A DNA stretch of 64,000 nt from Voacanga thouarsii (GCA_026120185.1 JANUWF010002353.1:930001-994000), one strand, 5' to 3'; positions 49,154-61,951 are shown, counted from the first letter of the stretch. Translations and numbers: made by a program. The notes: generated from the sequence alone by a model not told the origin.

Positions 49154-49518
49154 TTGCTTCTTGCTGTAGGTACAAAGTTGGAGCATGTGATTACCCAGCT
49201 GGCTCATGAGGTTGCTGAGAAACATGTGGCTATAGAAGGTGAATTGGTGGTACAACCTTCTGATGATCATTTTTGGTTTTGCAAGCGCCGAATTGTTCTA
49301 TACTTGATACATTTTATTTTCTTCCAAAATGCTTTTGAGATTGCATTTTTCTTCTGGATATGGGTAAGCGAATTTTTGAACTTAAGCATTGTATACATAG
49401 TGTAGCTTTTCAATTGTTTTTGTAACTTAAATGCATTTGGTGTACTGTAGGTCTAATATGGCTTTGACTCCTGCATAATGGATCAATTTTGTTACATCGT
49501 ACCTAGACTAATCATAGG
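49154..49518 (+). pseudogene. MLO-family fragment, two exons
   Basis: Exon 49154-49363 encodes LLLAVGTKLEHVITQLAHEV, VVQPSDDHFWF and FQNAFEIAFFFWIW, a strongly conserved part of MLO seven-transmembrane proteins. After a GT-AG intron, exon 49451-49518 encodes YGFDSCIMDQFCYIVPRLII, the next MLO block. A TAA lies at its second codon, where relatives have a sense codon. I find neither the upstream MLO exons nor the calmodulin-binding C-terminus nearby. MLO proteins act in powdery mildew susceptibility, pollen and root responses, but this piece cannot make one. Confidence 0.85.
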
Positions 49519-51339
49519 GTAAAGTTATCATTTCTCTTCCCACATTTCTAACCCTTGGCAGTTATCCTTCCCAAGTTTTGTTGTGGTTGCTTTAGTTGGT
49601 TAGAAGTCATGAACAAAAGCATGATTGTGTGCTAAGTATATTGGGCATCTATATAAGTATGATTGGGCAACCATTCGGTGTTTTGCGACGATAGTTTACC
49701 ATCAGAAACCTACGTATGATGCACAATTTAAGTTTAAATCCAATTTCAAGTACTTCATTTTTTTGGCATGGGGCATAAATTTTTAAATGTTTTCAGTACA
49801 GCTATGACCATAAATGATTGCTTTTACAAATACTCTTCATTGCCATAGCAGTTGTCAAACCAACAAAGATTTGAGGACAGAAAGCTCCAATATCATATTA
49901 AATTTGGTCATACGAGTTCCTCCAAGGACTTCTTTTCTACTTTATTTGACGCTTTCCTTTCTATTAGTGAAATATTCAGCATTAAAAAAAAAATGCATGT
50001 ATGCGAATTTTTTTTCTTATTACTTCTCACATGATGTATGCAGTTATCATGGATATTTGAAAAGGAAAATATTATGTTAGGGTGGAGATGGAACTGTCAA
50101 CCTTCACCTAATAGTAAGAAAATCACAGTAGACATCTTGGATTTTGTCATGGATGCAAACATATGATTAAGTGTAAGATTATCTGTTATTGCTTAGCTGT
50201 CTTGCCTAATCATTCATTCCTTTGTGCGTTATGGGTATGAGCTAAGGTGAAACCTTGCCTCAAATATTTCTGTGAAATTGTCAAAATGTGGAGCATGTTG
50301 TATATTTGACATTGTATCTTCTTTAATCAGTGTAGTTTCAGTGTTTTAATGTGCAAGCTTATATGGAAAATATGCATCCTTAAGCCACTTTTATTCTAGA
50401 GAGTACATTCAAAGGACGAATGTCATATTAAATTTTGCGCTGCTCTGCTGGTGTTCACTTTCTTGAGTAAATTCATCATTTCCTTGATTAGGATTCATTT
50501 TCCTCTCTGCTTTAATAACTGTTTTATTACAGTATTTGCATTTCCATGTACTGTATGCAGCACAAAAGAAATAAATTTCTGCTATTAAATTCAATATTTT
50601 TCTATTAAATATTGATGTGTCTCTTGCTGTAACTTTAATGAAGTGTAAATACTGAACAAAAACATATCAAATTACATCCATGCAGAATAAATAACAGGAT
50701 TCTAGACGTATGATCCTTTTAGCAAGGCATGGAAGCCTACAAAATCTCACCGAGAAACCATATTCCAGATTATGTTCATTTGCGCCTTAAGCTCTCTAGC
50801 TAATGAAAAAGCTACAAATTCTAAACCATATAATTGTGTAGAATTCAATTAAAATGATTGTCTAAAGCCATATTCTAACCACACACTTCAAAATTTTCAC
50901 TCCCTAAATTGCAGAGGGCTATGGTCTTTGAAAGGAGTCAATAAAAGTCAAGATATGGACTAAGTTAAACAACTTTAAATATAATTTTACAAGCTTTTCT
51001 TCTTACTTTACTTATTTTTTATTTTATTATTTTAATTTTCTTTTTATTTATTTATTTTTATTTTTTGAAATCCTCCAAATATTCAAATCAAATCAAGAAG
51101 TTACATTTGGTCAAATGATATAAAACAGAGTAATTCTTAATTTTTTTTTTCGAATTTGAAAATTCAACCTACCACCTTCCCCGAGTTTGACCAGTTAATA
51201 AAAAAGGAAATGAAAATGGAAGGTTGGATTCTTTTTTTATTATTTTTATGATATTATTAAGGTCAAACTCCACTAATTCGATTTCTATGTCACAACGGAT
51301 TCTATAGATATAGCCTTTAATGAGAAAAAATATCAAATA
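49519..51339. other. Non-coding stretch between MLO and ycf2 fragments
   Basis: AT-rich DNA with long T runs. I see no further MLO exon and no other recognisable coding sequence. Confidence 0.5.
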
Positions 51340-51680
51340 AAGAGATTTATTCATACAAGTAAAGAGATTTATTCATTGATAAGAAAAAGAAAAAACGTGA
51401 ACGGGGTTGGATTGATGATAAAATAGAATCCTGGGTCGCGAACAGTGATTCGATTGGTGATGAAGAAAGAGAATTATTAGTTCAGTTCTCCACCTTAACG
51501 ACAGAAAAGGGGATTGATCAAATTCTATGGAGTCTGACTCATAGTGATTATTTATCAAAGAATGACTCTGGTTATCAAATGGTTGAACAACCGGGAGCAA
51601 TTTACTTACGATACTTAGTTGACATTCATAAAAAGTATCTAATGAATTATGAGTTCAATACATTCGGTTTAGCAGAAATA
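51340..51680 (+). pseudogene. ycf2: Nuclear insertion of chloroplast ycf2 fragment (NUPT)
   Basis: About 105 codons read open on the + strand and match plastid Ycf2: [74 protein letters not shown] and MNYEFNT. Ycf2 is a plastid-encoded import-motor component of about 2200 residues, so this is a small internal piece. Both sides pass into unrelated AT-rich nuclear DNA within a few codons (right edge near GLAEI). The frame is still intact, which suggests a fairly young transfer, but it cannot be expressed as a Ycf2 protein. Confidence 0.9.
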
Positions 51681-51889
51681 AAATATTACCTGTTTTATTA
51701 ATTAATAAAATAAAGATTACATAAAATGGAGATTTGATACCCAAACCTCTTTAAAATATTACAATGATTAAATTTAAAAATATAATAAATATTCTAAAAA
51801 TAAAATTAAATACATAATATTACTTATCCTAAGTTACTAATTATTTGAATACTAAACTAACTATTTGGCTCACCCCATTCATCATTTGA

Positions 51890-54800
51890 ATCATCATCAA
51901 CAATTTATAAATTAGCCGTTCTATCTTCGGCTGCAAACCAATTACAGTAACACATTAACATCTCAAAAGTATGGGGAGCCAATCAAGATCTTCTTTCATC
52001 AATTGTTCGAGCACTCTCATTGAAGACGGTTTCTGATGGTACTGTGGAGACAGGTGGTGTCAAAAGATCACGTGCCATTTTAGATAAAATGTGGTATTGA
52101 CTTAATGAGCTTTCCATCAACCACAAATATCAAAATATTGATCCTCATTTTCTACCAAGGATTGCATCTCGTAAATTTTCATCTCGTTGTAAGTGATAGA
52201 TGATCTTTTTTTACGCTTCAACTCCATGGATTAAATACTGATGAAATCGAAGAGGTAGATTTTCGTAGTGATTGAAAGTGACTGTTATATGATGATGAAC
52301 CTTGCCTACTTAAATTAGGAGAACCAAAATAAGAAGATTAAAACTCATACAAATTATATATGTCAGATAGAGTTTTAGTTGTTTTATCTTTTATATCTTT
52401 TATCATATATTACCTAAGTGTTTGAAATTCATCAAAATCTAATGTTTCATATAGATATTTAATAATACTATGAAATTCAATCATTTTTACTCGAGGATCC
52501 ATACATAATACCATACAATATAAAATAGGAATACCTTCATAATATTTTTTATATTTTTGATAGGGTCTAAATTATTCATATTTTTTCTAATTATTTGATA
52601 TTATTTTGTGATACATTTTGTGAAATAACTAGTCATATTCCTTCGTATTTAAGATTTTACTCTTGGAAAGGTATTTTGTATATTATTTCAAATTTTAGGA
52701 GTAAAATAAGACAAAAACATCATAGAATATAATAGAGGCGGCGCCACCCCCGGGAAGAGGAACTGACACCAATTAGCCACTGGAAGAACAAAGAAAAGTG
52801 CAGAAAAATTGAGAAGAAAGAGAGGAGAATTGCATTTAAAATTGAAATGGCTAAAGGGAGCCATGGCATTGCTCGTTCACGACTCACAAAGGGAAGAACA
52901 ATTAATTAAAGAAAAGCATGAATTTTGGTGGTGGGCCAAGAAGAATGGAAAAAAAGTCAGCAAAAGTGGGCTGAAAGGAAGCAGCCGAAACAAGCAAACA
53001 AGGGAAGGAGAGTTTCGGTCAGCAATCAAAGGAAAAAGAAGCAATTAGCTTCGTGGCTCAATTGAGCCAATAACAAGAAAAAGACAATTGCAGCAAACAA
53101 ACAATTTCGGTGGGCCCAGGTGCAAGAAAAAAATCAACAATAGTGGCTCTACAAAGGACAAAAGGAAATTAAACAAGAAGCAGCAAAATTTTGGTGGGTT
53201 GTGATGGTTAGCGGCTCAATTGAGCCGCTGCGACAAAGAAAGAAACAACAGGATTTTAGGTGGCTTCAGTAGATTTTCTTCAGCTTCAATTTGGAAGCCG
53301 AATCAACAATCGAATCAACAATTTCAATTTAGCAACACAAATTGCAAACTCCAGCACAAAACGACAAAGTCCAATCCAAATCCAATTGAAGTAAATTTAA
53401 GTAGATTCCACACTTCCAATTCAGATAACAAAATCGTCAGTACAAAGGACAAAAGACAAGAGTGAAAATTGCTTTCCAAATTGAAGTCCAATTTCTCACT
53501 GTCAAAGTCAAAACGGTGGACTTCTTATTTTCTTTAGTTTTCTTCTTTAGGTTTTATTTAGACTTTTATTTAGCAATTTCTATTCCTTTTTAGTTTTAGA
53601 TTATTTTTTGGTAATTACTTCTTTTTTATTTATGACTCTTTTAGGAACTTTATAAGCCTATAAATAAAGGCCAATTTACCCTAGAAAGGGAGGTACACAA
53701 TGTAGTAGGGATTTAGATTTATTTTTGAGTGCATCACCAATATTTTCTCGAGATTAAAAATTCAATGAGGATTTTGCAAGAAGGTTTTCAAAGGAAGAAG
53801 AGGGAGGCTTGTCTATGAGTTCTTTCTTTTACTTTGTTTTCTTTTTCTTGAACAATGATATGTTAATTATTTTATTATAATTCGGCATTATTTTAGATAA
53901 TCATGATTCGTTATTTGATCTTTTGATTAATTGGTTATTATTCTTGATATTTAATTACTTGGGCATATTCCGAGATTAGTTGGTTGTTTCTATTGTTAAC
54001 TTGCTAGACTAAAGAGGTTGATGATAGTTGCAATTGATTAATTTTCACATTCATTGGTTGTTAACTTGTTAGACCAAAGAGGTTAATTGCTGAGGATTGA
54101 GTAATTAAAGGTTAATTGATGTTTGCCAAACTAATGATTCATTGATTAATTTCATATTTTAAATTTGCCAGACCACGAAAATTTAATTAAGGATTGTGTT
54201 TCATGCATATTTTGGATGAATTAGTTGAAATAAATCAAGTGATGCTAATTTATCTAGAAGGTAGTAATTAGTTGAGACAGATCAAGTGATGCTAATTTAC
54301 CTTAATCCTTCATGGTGCCGAGAGAATGATTGATTATAATAATGGTTAAGTTCTTGAAGATCATGGTTGTCTAATCAATGGTTTGAATTACATACTTTTT
54401 CATCATTGACATGTACATATTTTTATTTTATCTTCTTTTTAGTTTTCCTTTTTATTTTATTTTCACTTTGTTGAGTCAGTTAAACAATGAAAGAGAGGTA
54501 ATTAATGTTTACTTGTTCCTTGAGGATCGACACTCGTTTGAACCCTATACTCAGTAATAATGAGTACGCTTGCTCATATGTGTGATTTGGGTCAAACGTT
54601 TTAATTTAAACTTGATTGGGAATGTGCTTAGTTTTTGTATGACTTTTATGCCCAAATTTGAACACATCAATTTTTCAAACGTACTTCTCATAAAATAACC
54701 ATATTGGGGATTGTCCATATATTCACAAAAATATATGTGCTACATTAGCAAGTATTGGAAGAATATGATGAGTAGTGAGATAATAAGATTCCGATAAAAG

Positions 54801-56142
54801 TTCAGTTACTTCTTTAAAAGTAAATAAAAATATTGAAAGTGCAATACAATTTTCAAAATGAATTTCAGTTAGTTGAGGTTGAAAATTGTTACTGTTATAA
54901 AATTCAATAAATTGATTTTGAAAAGGTATAACACTTTTAAATATATTTAAAACTGAGTTCCATATAATTTTATAATCTAATCTAAATTTTTTAAAAGATA
55001 CACCTTATTCTTGGCATAAAGCCTTAAAATTTTGTTACCTAGTTGGGAAAGTTTTAATAAATAAAACAATATTTCTAATTATATTAACAATATCATCAAC
55101 ATATTTATATCATTCCTTAACACATAAATTAAGTATATGACAATTACATTTAATATGAAATAAAATATCATATAATATAAGATTCATAATAATTTTCAAA
55201 ATTGCTATCGCAGAATCATTATTTGAAGCGTTATCTAAAGAAATAAAAATAATTTTATTTAAAATCACATATTCATCACATGTTTGAGTAATCATTATAG
55301 CTGTACTACTACCTACATGAGGATATTCAAATAATTTAAAATAAATAGTTTTTTTTTATACTAACCAATCATGATCTATCCAATGACATGTAATGCACAT
55401 ATAAGACTCATTAGTAATTGCAGTTTAACCATCACAAGTAAGAGCAAATTTTTAATTATAAGAATCAAACATAACAATTAGATACTCTTTTATTTCTTTA
55501 TATATCTTTATTATATCATTTTTAACGTAGGTCTAGAAATCCTTTTCCATACTGGTTGACAATTGTTTTGCTTGTATTGTTTATAATGTGGATTTTCTGC
55601 AAATTGAAAGATAATTTAGTTTGAATAATCATTTTAACAAATTCACTTCTATTTTTTTTATGATCGTATTTAAAATGACCAATAATTTGACTTCCTGTAG
55701 TATGAATTTATTGTTGTTTAAGTAGATTTTCTAACCAATTATTATGTGACATTTTCATTTGTTTAACTAACGTTCTCGTCCCTCCTCCCTTCTTATTTTA
55801 AATATGATCATAAAAAAATAGATGTTTACAAAATTCAAAAAATGCCCTACAAAATTTACATGTTACCCTATCATTATCATTATCATTATCATTTTCAAAA
55901 AGATTCCAAACCATAGATGTTTTTCCTTTAGTTATAACTTCCAAAATTTCAATGTCATCCTGACCTATATTAGATTCATTAAGATTAATAGTTGGAGTTG
56001 GTTGTGATTGTGAAACACTAACGCTAGACCTACTAGGGCCTTCATTTTCATTAATTATTAAATTAAAGATTGGATCTATATTGGAATCAAAATGTGCATA
56101 TAATTGTGATGAAGAAAAATGATGATATTGATTTGGATCCAT
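51890..56142 (-). pseudogene. hAT-superfamily transposase relic, split by an inserted LTR
   Basis: Read on the minus strand, the product starts at 56142 (MDPNQYHHF). A BED-type zinc finger follows (TSMVWNLFE ... VTCKFC) with a truncated end at 55798. Further down come HNNWLENLL, a catalytic-region segment (FISLDNASNNDSAIAIL, about 55210-55260) and IKCNCHILNLCVKE. After the inserted block, CMDPRVKMIEFHSIIKYLYE (about 52470-52530) and the C-terminal dimerisation block MARDLLTPPVSTVPSE, then APHTFEMLMCYCNWF, occur down to about 51890. Many stops and shifts are present. Terminal inverted repeats were not identified. A GC-rich stretch at 56700-56810 may be subterminal sequence of the element. Confidence 0.8.
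52677..54669 (+). mobile_element. Probable solo LTR (Ty3/gypsy-like) inside the hAT relic
   Basis: The hAT coding relic is interrupted by about 2 kb that begins TGTATATT and ends AACACATCA. The flanks are TATTT and ATTTT, a possible imperfect 5-bp duplication. Inside are TATAAATAAAGGCC (about 53660), a TTCAATGAG/TTTTGCAAGAAGG region typical of plant LTR leaders, and short internal duplications (TTAACTTG.TAGAC.AAAGAGG at about 53995 and 54060). No primer-binding site or coding domain follows, so I read it as a solo LTR. Boundaries are approximate. Confidence 0.55.
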
Positions 56143-56924
56143 TATTTCTAAAAAAAAATAAATAATCAATCAAAATTCAAATAAAAGTTCAATAAAATAA
56201 AATAAAGTATTAACAAATAATAAAATAAGAGAATTGAAAAATATAAATAATAAATTAACTTAAAAATTAAACAAATAAACAATTAATAAAGCTAAAAAAT
56301 AAGAATGTAAAATTTAGAAATACTAACTAGTTGATGGCCAAGAATAACAACACTTTGTGGAGCTTTAATTCTTGTATCCACTATTCTGCCACTCAACAAT
56401 CTTCCAAAATATGAAGACTTTCTTGAAAAATTGAAAAAGTATATTAAAAAATAAATTCTATTCTAACACTATTTTGTAGAGAAAATGAAGAGATTTGAGG
56501 ATTATGAGAGAAAGATGAATAAAAATAAGAGAGTTTGAGAGAATTGGCGAAGAGTTAGAGAGTGTTTGATGAGTTTTGGGGTAAATTGGAGGATATTTAT
56601 AGAGTTTTGGGGATTAGGGACGAGAATATTTTCGTTAGGGACTAAATTAAAAAAAAACATTAATAACCGTTTTAAGGATCAAAATGAAAAAAAAAAAAAA
56701 CTTGAGAGCGCGGGCCGATCCGTGGTGGGCCATAGATTTTTATCTTTGCCCCGGACCGGCCTGGTGAACAGTGGCCGGTTCAACCCCAACTCGATCTGAC
56801 GGGCCGAAGTAGTCCACTTACTAATGCTACTTTTAAACAGATGAAGAATTATATAGTTACATACTGTAAGTAGTATCAATTGAATAAGATACTATAACGT
56901 TATTACATAATCTTGCGGTGAAAT

Positions 56925-57235
56925 TTATAAAGTTGCCCAATCAATCTCCACTGGTGGAAACTTCTGCAACATGAAATTCTCTCATTCATCAAAAGTGGGC
57001 TCATCAAAATCCAAGAAGATGATATCAAGTTCAGGTGAAGATATCTCCAGTGATGATATTTCATTAGATGTTAAAGGTGAAGATGATGATGATGATGATG
57101 ATGATGATACCTCCACCTTAACTTCTTGATCAGGTCCTCTCGGATGAACAATTTCACCAAATGATGGATCATCATAGGTGTTCTCTAGTTTTGGTTGAAT
57201 TCCATTTCTGTTGCTGATGACAATGACTTCCCAAT
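56925..57235 (-). pseudogene. Unidentified coding relic, C-terminal exon
   Basis: After an acceptor-like CAAAG the minus strand reads DWEVIVISNRNGIQPKLE, then a poly-Ser run encoded by the GAT/ATC microsatellite (57081-57108), then SPELDIIFLDFDEPTFDE. A TGA stop follows, but the same frame continues ENFMLQKFPPVEIDWATL to a TAA at 56925. The TGA may replace TGG. I do not recognise the family. Confidence 0.45.
57081..57108. repeat. GAT trinucleotide microsatellite
   Basis: About nine GAT units. On the minus strand they encode the Ser run of the unidentified relic. Confidence 0.85.
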
Positions 57236-57954
57236 CTTTGCATCAGAAACAAACTTACTCTGCTCAGAATTCACGCCTTTTTATAATGGAAAGAGGGAAT
57301 AAGGGGAAATAAATTATAGTAAAACAGAAGTTAGGTTCAAGAAAGTTGCCGTTGGTTTTGTATTCAGATAATCTTATTTGAATTTATCTTCATCTCAATC
57401 CATCTCATCCTCATATTTAAAAAAAAAAAAAAACTAAAGAGATGATCTTCATGTATATTCAATGAGGTTATGTGTCAACAATGGATGCTACCACGTATCA
57501 TAGTATGAGCTTTCCTTATAGTTTAGTAATGCAAGGGTGACCGATAGTGAAGTAGTACCATAGGAAAGGAGGTTTTTTTTTTTTAATTTTTTTTTTTTAA
57601 AGAAGAGAAGGAGAAGATAAGGAGTGGGAAGGATGATAGGAGAAATGAAGGCACATAATTTGATATTGAACCCAATACATATATTTCGAAGAATAACTCT
57701 CTTATTAATAAGACAAGTTATTGTCAATTAAAGGAAAAATAAAAAGAATTCAAGTAACAAAATCGAATATAAAACTATAAATTTTTAAATAGTAAAAAAA
57801 AATTTTTTTTTACTTATTAAAAAAATAATAATAAAGGAACACACTAAATTTAAAAAAGTAGCATATAATTCTACTCACACCTACTCTTATTTTCCAAAGA
57901 TTCCTTCATGTTATTGAACATGTTGTGCTTTAAAAAATTGTGAACTGTGATTTC

Positions 57955-58296
57955 TCATTCTTTGTGAGTTCGGTAAACTTGTGCTTCTTCACCTAAATTG
58001 GCAACCACAAGCAAAAATCTGTCCTGCCCATGTATATGACTATAGTGACCAGATCCCCAACCCCGGACAATCTCCATATGAAACTGTACCAAGCGTCTCT
58101 TGTCTATAACCTTCCGAGGTCTTGTCTACTACCTTTTCAGTGGAAGTTGAGACCACCCAGTCTCGTCTGCTAGTAAATAATCCACAATCCCCAGATAAGC
58201 AATGTCCCCATTTTTGTCATCCATCTCTCCATAACCACAAAAGCCATGATCAGTCACTTCCTTTTTAATTTCCCAAAAGATAGCACGATGATCGCG
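57955..58296 (-). pseudogene. Unidentified coding relic, open except for two adjacent stops
   Basis: On the minus strand 114 codons read DHRAIFWEIKKEVTDHGF ... GEMDDKNGDIAYLGIVDYLL ... GWSQLPLKR, then TAG TAG, then KVIDKRRLVQFHMEIVRGW ... HIHGQDRFLLVVANLGEEAQ ... VYRTHKE and TGA. The codon-level continuity and mixed hydrophobic/charged pattern look like true protein. I cannot name a family. It lies on the same strand as the relics at 56925-57235 and 58449-58604 and may be part of the same broken gene. Confidence 0.45.
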
Positions 58297-58448
58297 TTAT
58301 AGGAAATACAAAAATTTTGGGGTCATTGTCTTCAAACAGAGCCAATTGGGAACACTATATATACATATATATATGCATTGCAATCAAATTTCTAAATATA
58401 CATGCATTGCAATAAAATTATGGACCACTGCACTGAGTCCTTTTTTCC

Positions 58449-58604
58449 TTACGGCATTGCCTGGTTGTCGCCATATTGTCGTCTCTTCACAACCACAAAT
58501 TCCATGATTACACACTTCCGGCCATCGATTTCCCTGACCTCAAAAAGATTATGGACGAAGTTCATGTTGAAGGCATCAAAGTTTAAGCAGGCCAGATCTT
58601 CCAT
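58449..58604 (-). pseudogene. Unidentified short coding relic
   Basis: A 51-codon minus-strand frame starts MEDLACLNFDAFNMNFVHN, continues LFEVREIDGRKCVIMEFVVV and ends in DNQAMP. It resembles real coding sequence but matches nothing I can name. It is grouped by strand and position with the two relics to its left. Confidence 0.35.
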
Positions 58605-60785
58605 TCTCGCATTAACCTGCTATTAGCACATGATTCTCTATGTCTTTGTGTACTACGTTGTTCTCTTATTTATAAATGTCACCTATGTTTCAATCAAAAT
58701 GTTGTCCAAGAGTTCACGAGACTGCTGCAGCATGGAATAATTACGCCTTCTCCTTTCTTTGCCATGAACAAACAAATTGAAAAAGTAAAACGATGCTTTC
58801 GTGGCCCTGTAGCTGATATTTTTCTTTGATCTTTGGGGCTGTCTTTTCATGAATCTTGATTGCAGAAACCAGACATATATAAAGCTAGTCTTGATGGAAA
58901 ACTTGTGGACCAGTTTGATCATAGTGTCCGCTGCACTGCACTCTTCATCTCTACCACATTGTTTAAAGAACATTGTAGAAACCTGCCAGTAGTGACGGAA
59001 GTACCCGCTCCCGAAATTTTCTGGCTCCCGAAACTTGTCTTTAGAAACTTTAAATTTCTTGTTCCGTTCTTGTTTATAATAGACTACATTTGACCATTTG
59101 AATCCCAGTAATCTACGGTTTCTTGTACTTTCTATTCCTAAGGCGAAAGCATAAAGAAATGAAAAGATTCATTGCTTTTATTACTGCAATGAGATTGTGA
59201 ATAGCTGGTTTGGTTATCATTCTCTTTCCTCAAAAGCATTTGCTTTTTCAGTGGGGGGTTTTCATAAAAAACCAATAAGATTTTAACAAGACTCTTAATC
59301 ATAATTAGTCAAATTATACCATGGATTATAGTTAGATATATGTGCATAATTTTTAATATTTTTCACGTAGTGGTATATCTGTAACTCTCATGCTTGTATC
59401 TTTTCTTAAGAGAATCTCAAAAAGGAGGAACAAAAAAAGAAAGGTAACAAAAAGTCATTGCATCATTAACAGATGTCAACAAAATAATTGCATTATCAAA
59501 AGTTTAAATAACTTTTAATTTGATAAGGCCCCCCCTTTCATTTTCTGATAGATCTTTCTAGGTTTAAATTCAAGATGGTTCAAATTTAAGCATATTTTAA
59601 AATAACACACACCCCTTTAAACTATTATTAAAATGTTAATTAATCATTTAATCCTCCCTAACTTTGAACTTTTAATCACTTATCACTTTACAGCAGGACA
59701 CATAAAACCCTAGCAACTAATATGTAGAGTCCTGCAAAATGCCACTCTTCATTATGATTTGATAATATAAGGTATTAAATTACATTGATACCTACTCACT
59801 ACTACTGTCCCTTCCTCTAATATTCAAATGCATGATTAGTCAACACAGCCCCCCCCCCCCACAACGAATTGTAACAATATAGTATATAAGTATATTTTCA
59901 AGGGTTTTATGAAAGAATATAGTGCTGTTGCTTTTGTTTTTTTCTTTGGAAAGATCGATATTACTTGGTTAAATTGATTGCATTGAGGGATTTTTTTTTA
60001 AATGGATAGAATAAATAAAATTAACTATTAAAAAGAAGAAAAATATACTATATGAAATTGGAATGTTTTAAGTTTTCTATTTTGAATAGGGTATCTTACC
60101 TTTTTTTTTTTTAATTTGGAGCAAGTCGATGATGATAGTTTACATTTCTTTTAAAATGGTTTGTAAATACAAAGCTAATGACCTATGTATCATTCCTTTC
60201 CTTTTTTGAATTGAATAGATGAGTAGATTTCAAGTTTCATAAAGAATGGAAATTATATATACTTTTATTAAATAAATATAGTTTTAAATTAACAGTAAAA
60301 TAATAGTTTAACTGATAAAAATATATACTTCTATCAAGCGAGAAGATGAATTATGTATTATCTTTCTTGATATATAAAAAAAAAAAGAGAAAAAAAAGCC
60401 TTTCAATTTTGTAATTCTAATAATGTGGAATGCCTATCTAAGATGGGTTTGTAATAATCTAATTTATGGATTTTTATGAATGTCATTACAAGATTCATGC
60501 CCATTATCCATAGTCTATATAGTATGTTAAGGACAAGATCGAGCTTGGTATATAAAAATCTAAAATAAAAACACTCATTTTCGAGAATTTATTTTTTATA
60601 TTTTAATTTTTAATTCAAATTTCACGTCATGTTAAATATTTAAAGAGACATTTTCCTTTATATTTTACTAAATTTTGATGTTGTTATTTTTAATTTTCTT
60701 CATAAGTCAACAATTTCTACTTAGCTATTTTATAATATGTTTAATTAAGATAATAAGAGGAAGAAAAAGGATAGAAATAAATTTA
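58605..60785. other. AT-rich interval before the second copia element
   Basis: An open + frame at about 58864-59090 (KPDIYKASLDGKLVDQFDHS ...) follows an acceptor-like TTGCAG, but I recognise no family in it. The rest is AT-rich with poly-T and poly-C runs (for example Cs near 59850). No other gene is supportable. Confidence 0.45.
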
Positions 60786-61152
60786 TGTTATGAATTATTG
60801 GAATCTCCATTAATTAGTGGAGGCTCCACTAATTATGGATTTATGTGAATTATTAGAAGATTTTTATGGATGCCCACCATTTAGTGGAGACATCATTAAT
60901 TGAGATTAGTTGAAGATGATGTATGCCATGATGTATTTCACTAATTAGAGCTCTATAAATAGAGCTATTCTCTAAGCTTGTAATACACCATCATTTTGTG
61001 AAAGAAAGATTAGTGAAAGAAAGATTAGAGAAAGAATTGTGAGAGAAAGAAAGAGAGAAGTTTGAAGAGAAATTCTTGTGCAAAGAATAGTTAGAATTTT
61101 CTTAGTGTGTAGTGTGTAGATTTTATTCTAACACTACCCTAATTTTATAACA
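60786..61152 (+). repeat. 5' LTR of the second copia element
   Basis: 367 bp, starting TGTTATGAATTATTGG and ending TTTTATAACA. It is closer to the 3' LTR than to the 5' LTR of element 1, shares the perfect 11-bp-arm palindrome (60812-60834) and keeps TATAAATA at 60954-60961. Confidence 0.92.
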
Positions 61153-61790
61153 CGTTATCGACACGAGTCTCTGCCGTTATTAAAGCCAGGAAGACAGTAC
61201 GCATTTATTGATCTCGCTAAATTCGAATTTGTAGCCCTTGATATTTACGAAAAAAATTATATGTCATACGTAAATGCATCTAAATGCTAAAAAAGGGAGA
61301 TCCATATGTCATGTGGATAAAAAGAAAGATTTGACCACTCGAAGATGGTCGTACTACCCATTGCACGGTATGAATGATTGCACCCGAAGTTGCAAGATTG
61401 TAAAACCGTGAACTCCGTGATGTATAAAACTACATCTTAGTTAAAAATTTTACGGAGAAAAAGTTATCGATGAAGTTATATTGGAGAAGACATTCTCCAT
61501 TTTTCATGTTCTACAGTAACAATATCGAGAAAAAGGGTATCCAAAATTGACAGCTTTAACATGAGTTATTATTGAGAAATCATGAAGCCAGATGAACTGG
61601 CTCAACGAGCACTTCCGAAGTGAATGTCGTTGGCTCCAGTGAAAGCCATCGTTATAGTCGTAGTTGTAGCGGTGGCCGTGGTTATGGTCATGGACACACT
61701 CGATATTTCCCTTATCACGGAGAAATACGGCCACCGAAGTGGAACAGAAAAGATAATAAGGGAAAAAGATATTTCCATTAATAATAAGCA
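61153..61790 (+). pseudogene. Decayed copia gag of the second element
   Basis: The DNA aligns with 41091-about 41960 of element 1, with several deletions (for example after ATGTCATA near 61265) and frameshifts. Landmarks are AAATTCGAATTTGTAGCCC (about 61210), CGATATTTCCCTTATCAC (about 61701) and GTGGAACAGAAAAGAT (about 61738). No gag product is possible. Confidence 0.85.
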
Positions 61791-61951
61791 TCACATCTTT
61801 TATTCATATCACTAGTGTTCATATGAACTTGAGGATACATGCTTATAGTTGCTCTTTTGTAATTGAGTTGACAAATTTAAGATGAAGGTTTGTAATTGTT
61901 CTTTTTCAATATTTACATTAGAGGAAGACAAACAATTAGTAATTATGGACT

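Noticed and set aside
47642..49520. A fused subtilase-MLO gene
   Set aside because: The subtilase frame ends at 48408 and no splice path in phase joins it to the MLO exons. The MLO part also has a stop.
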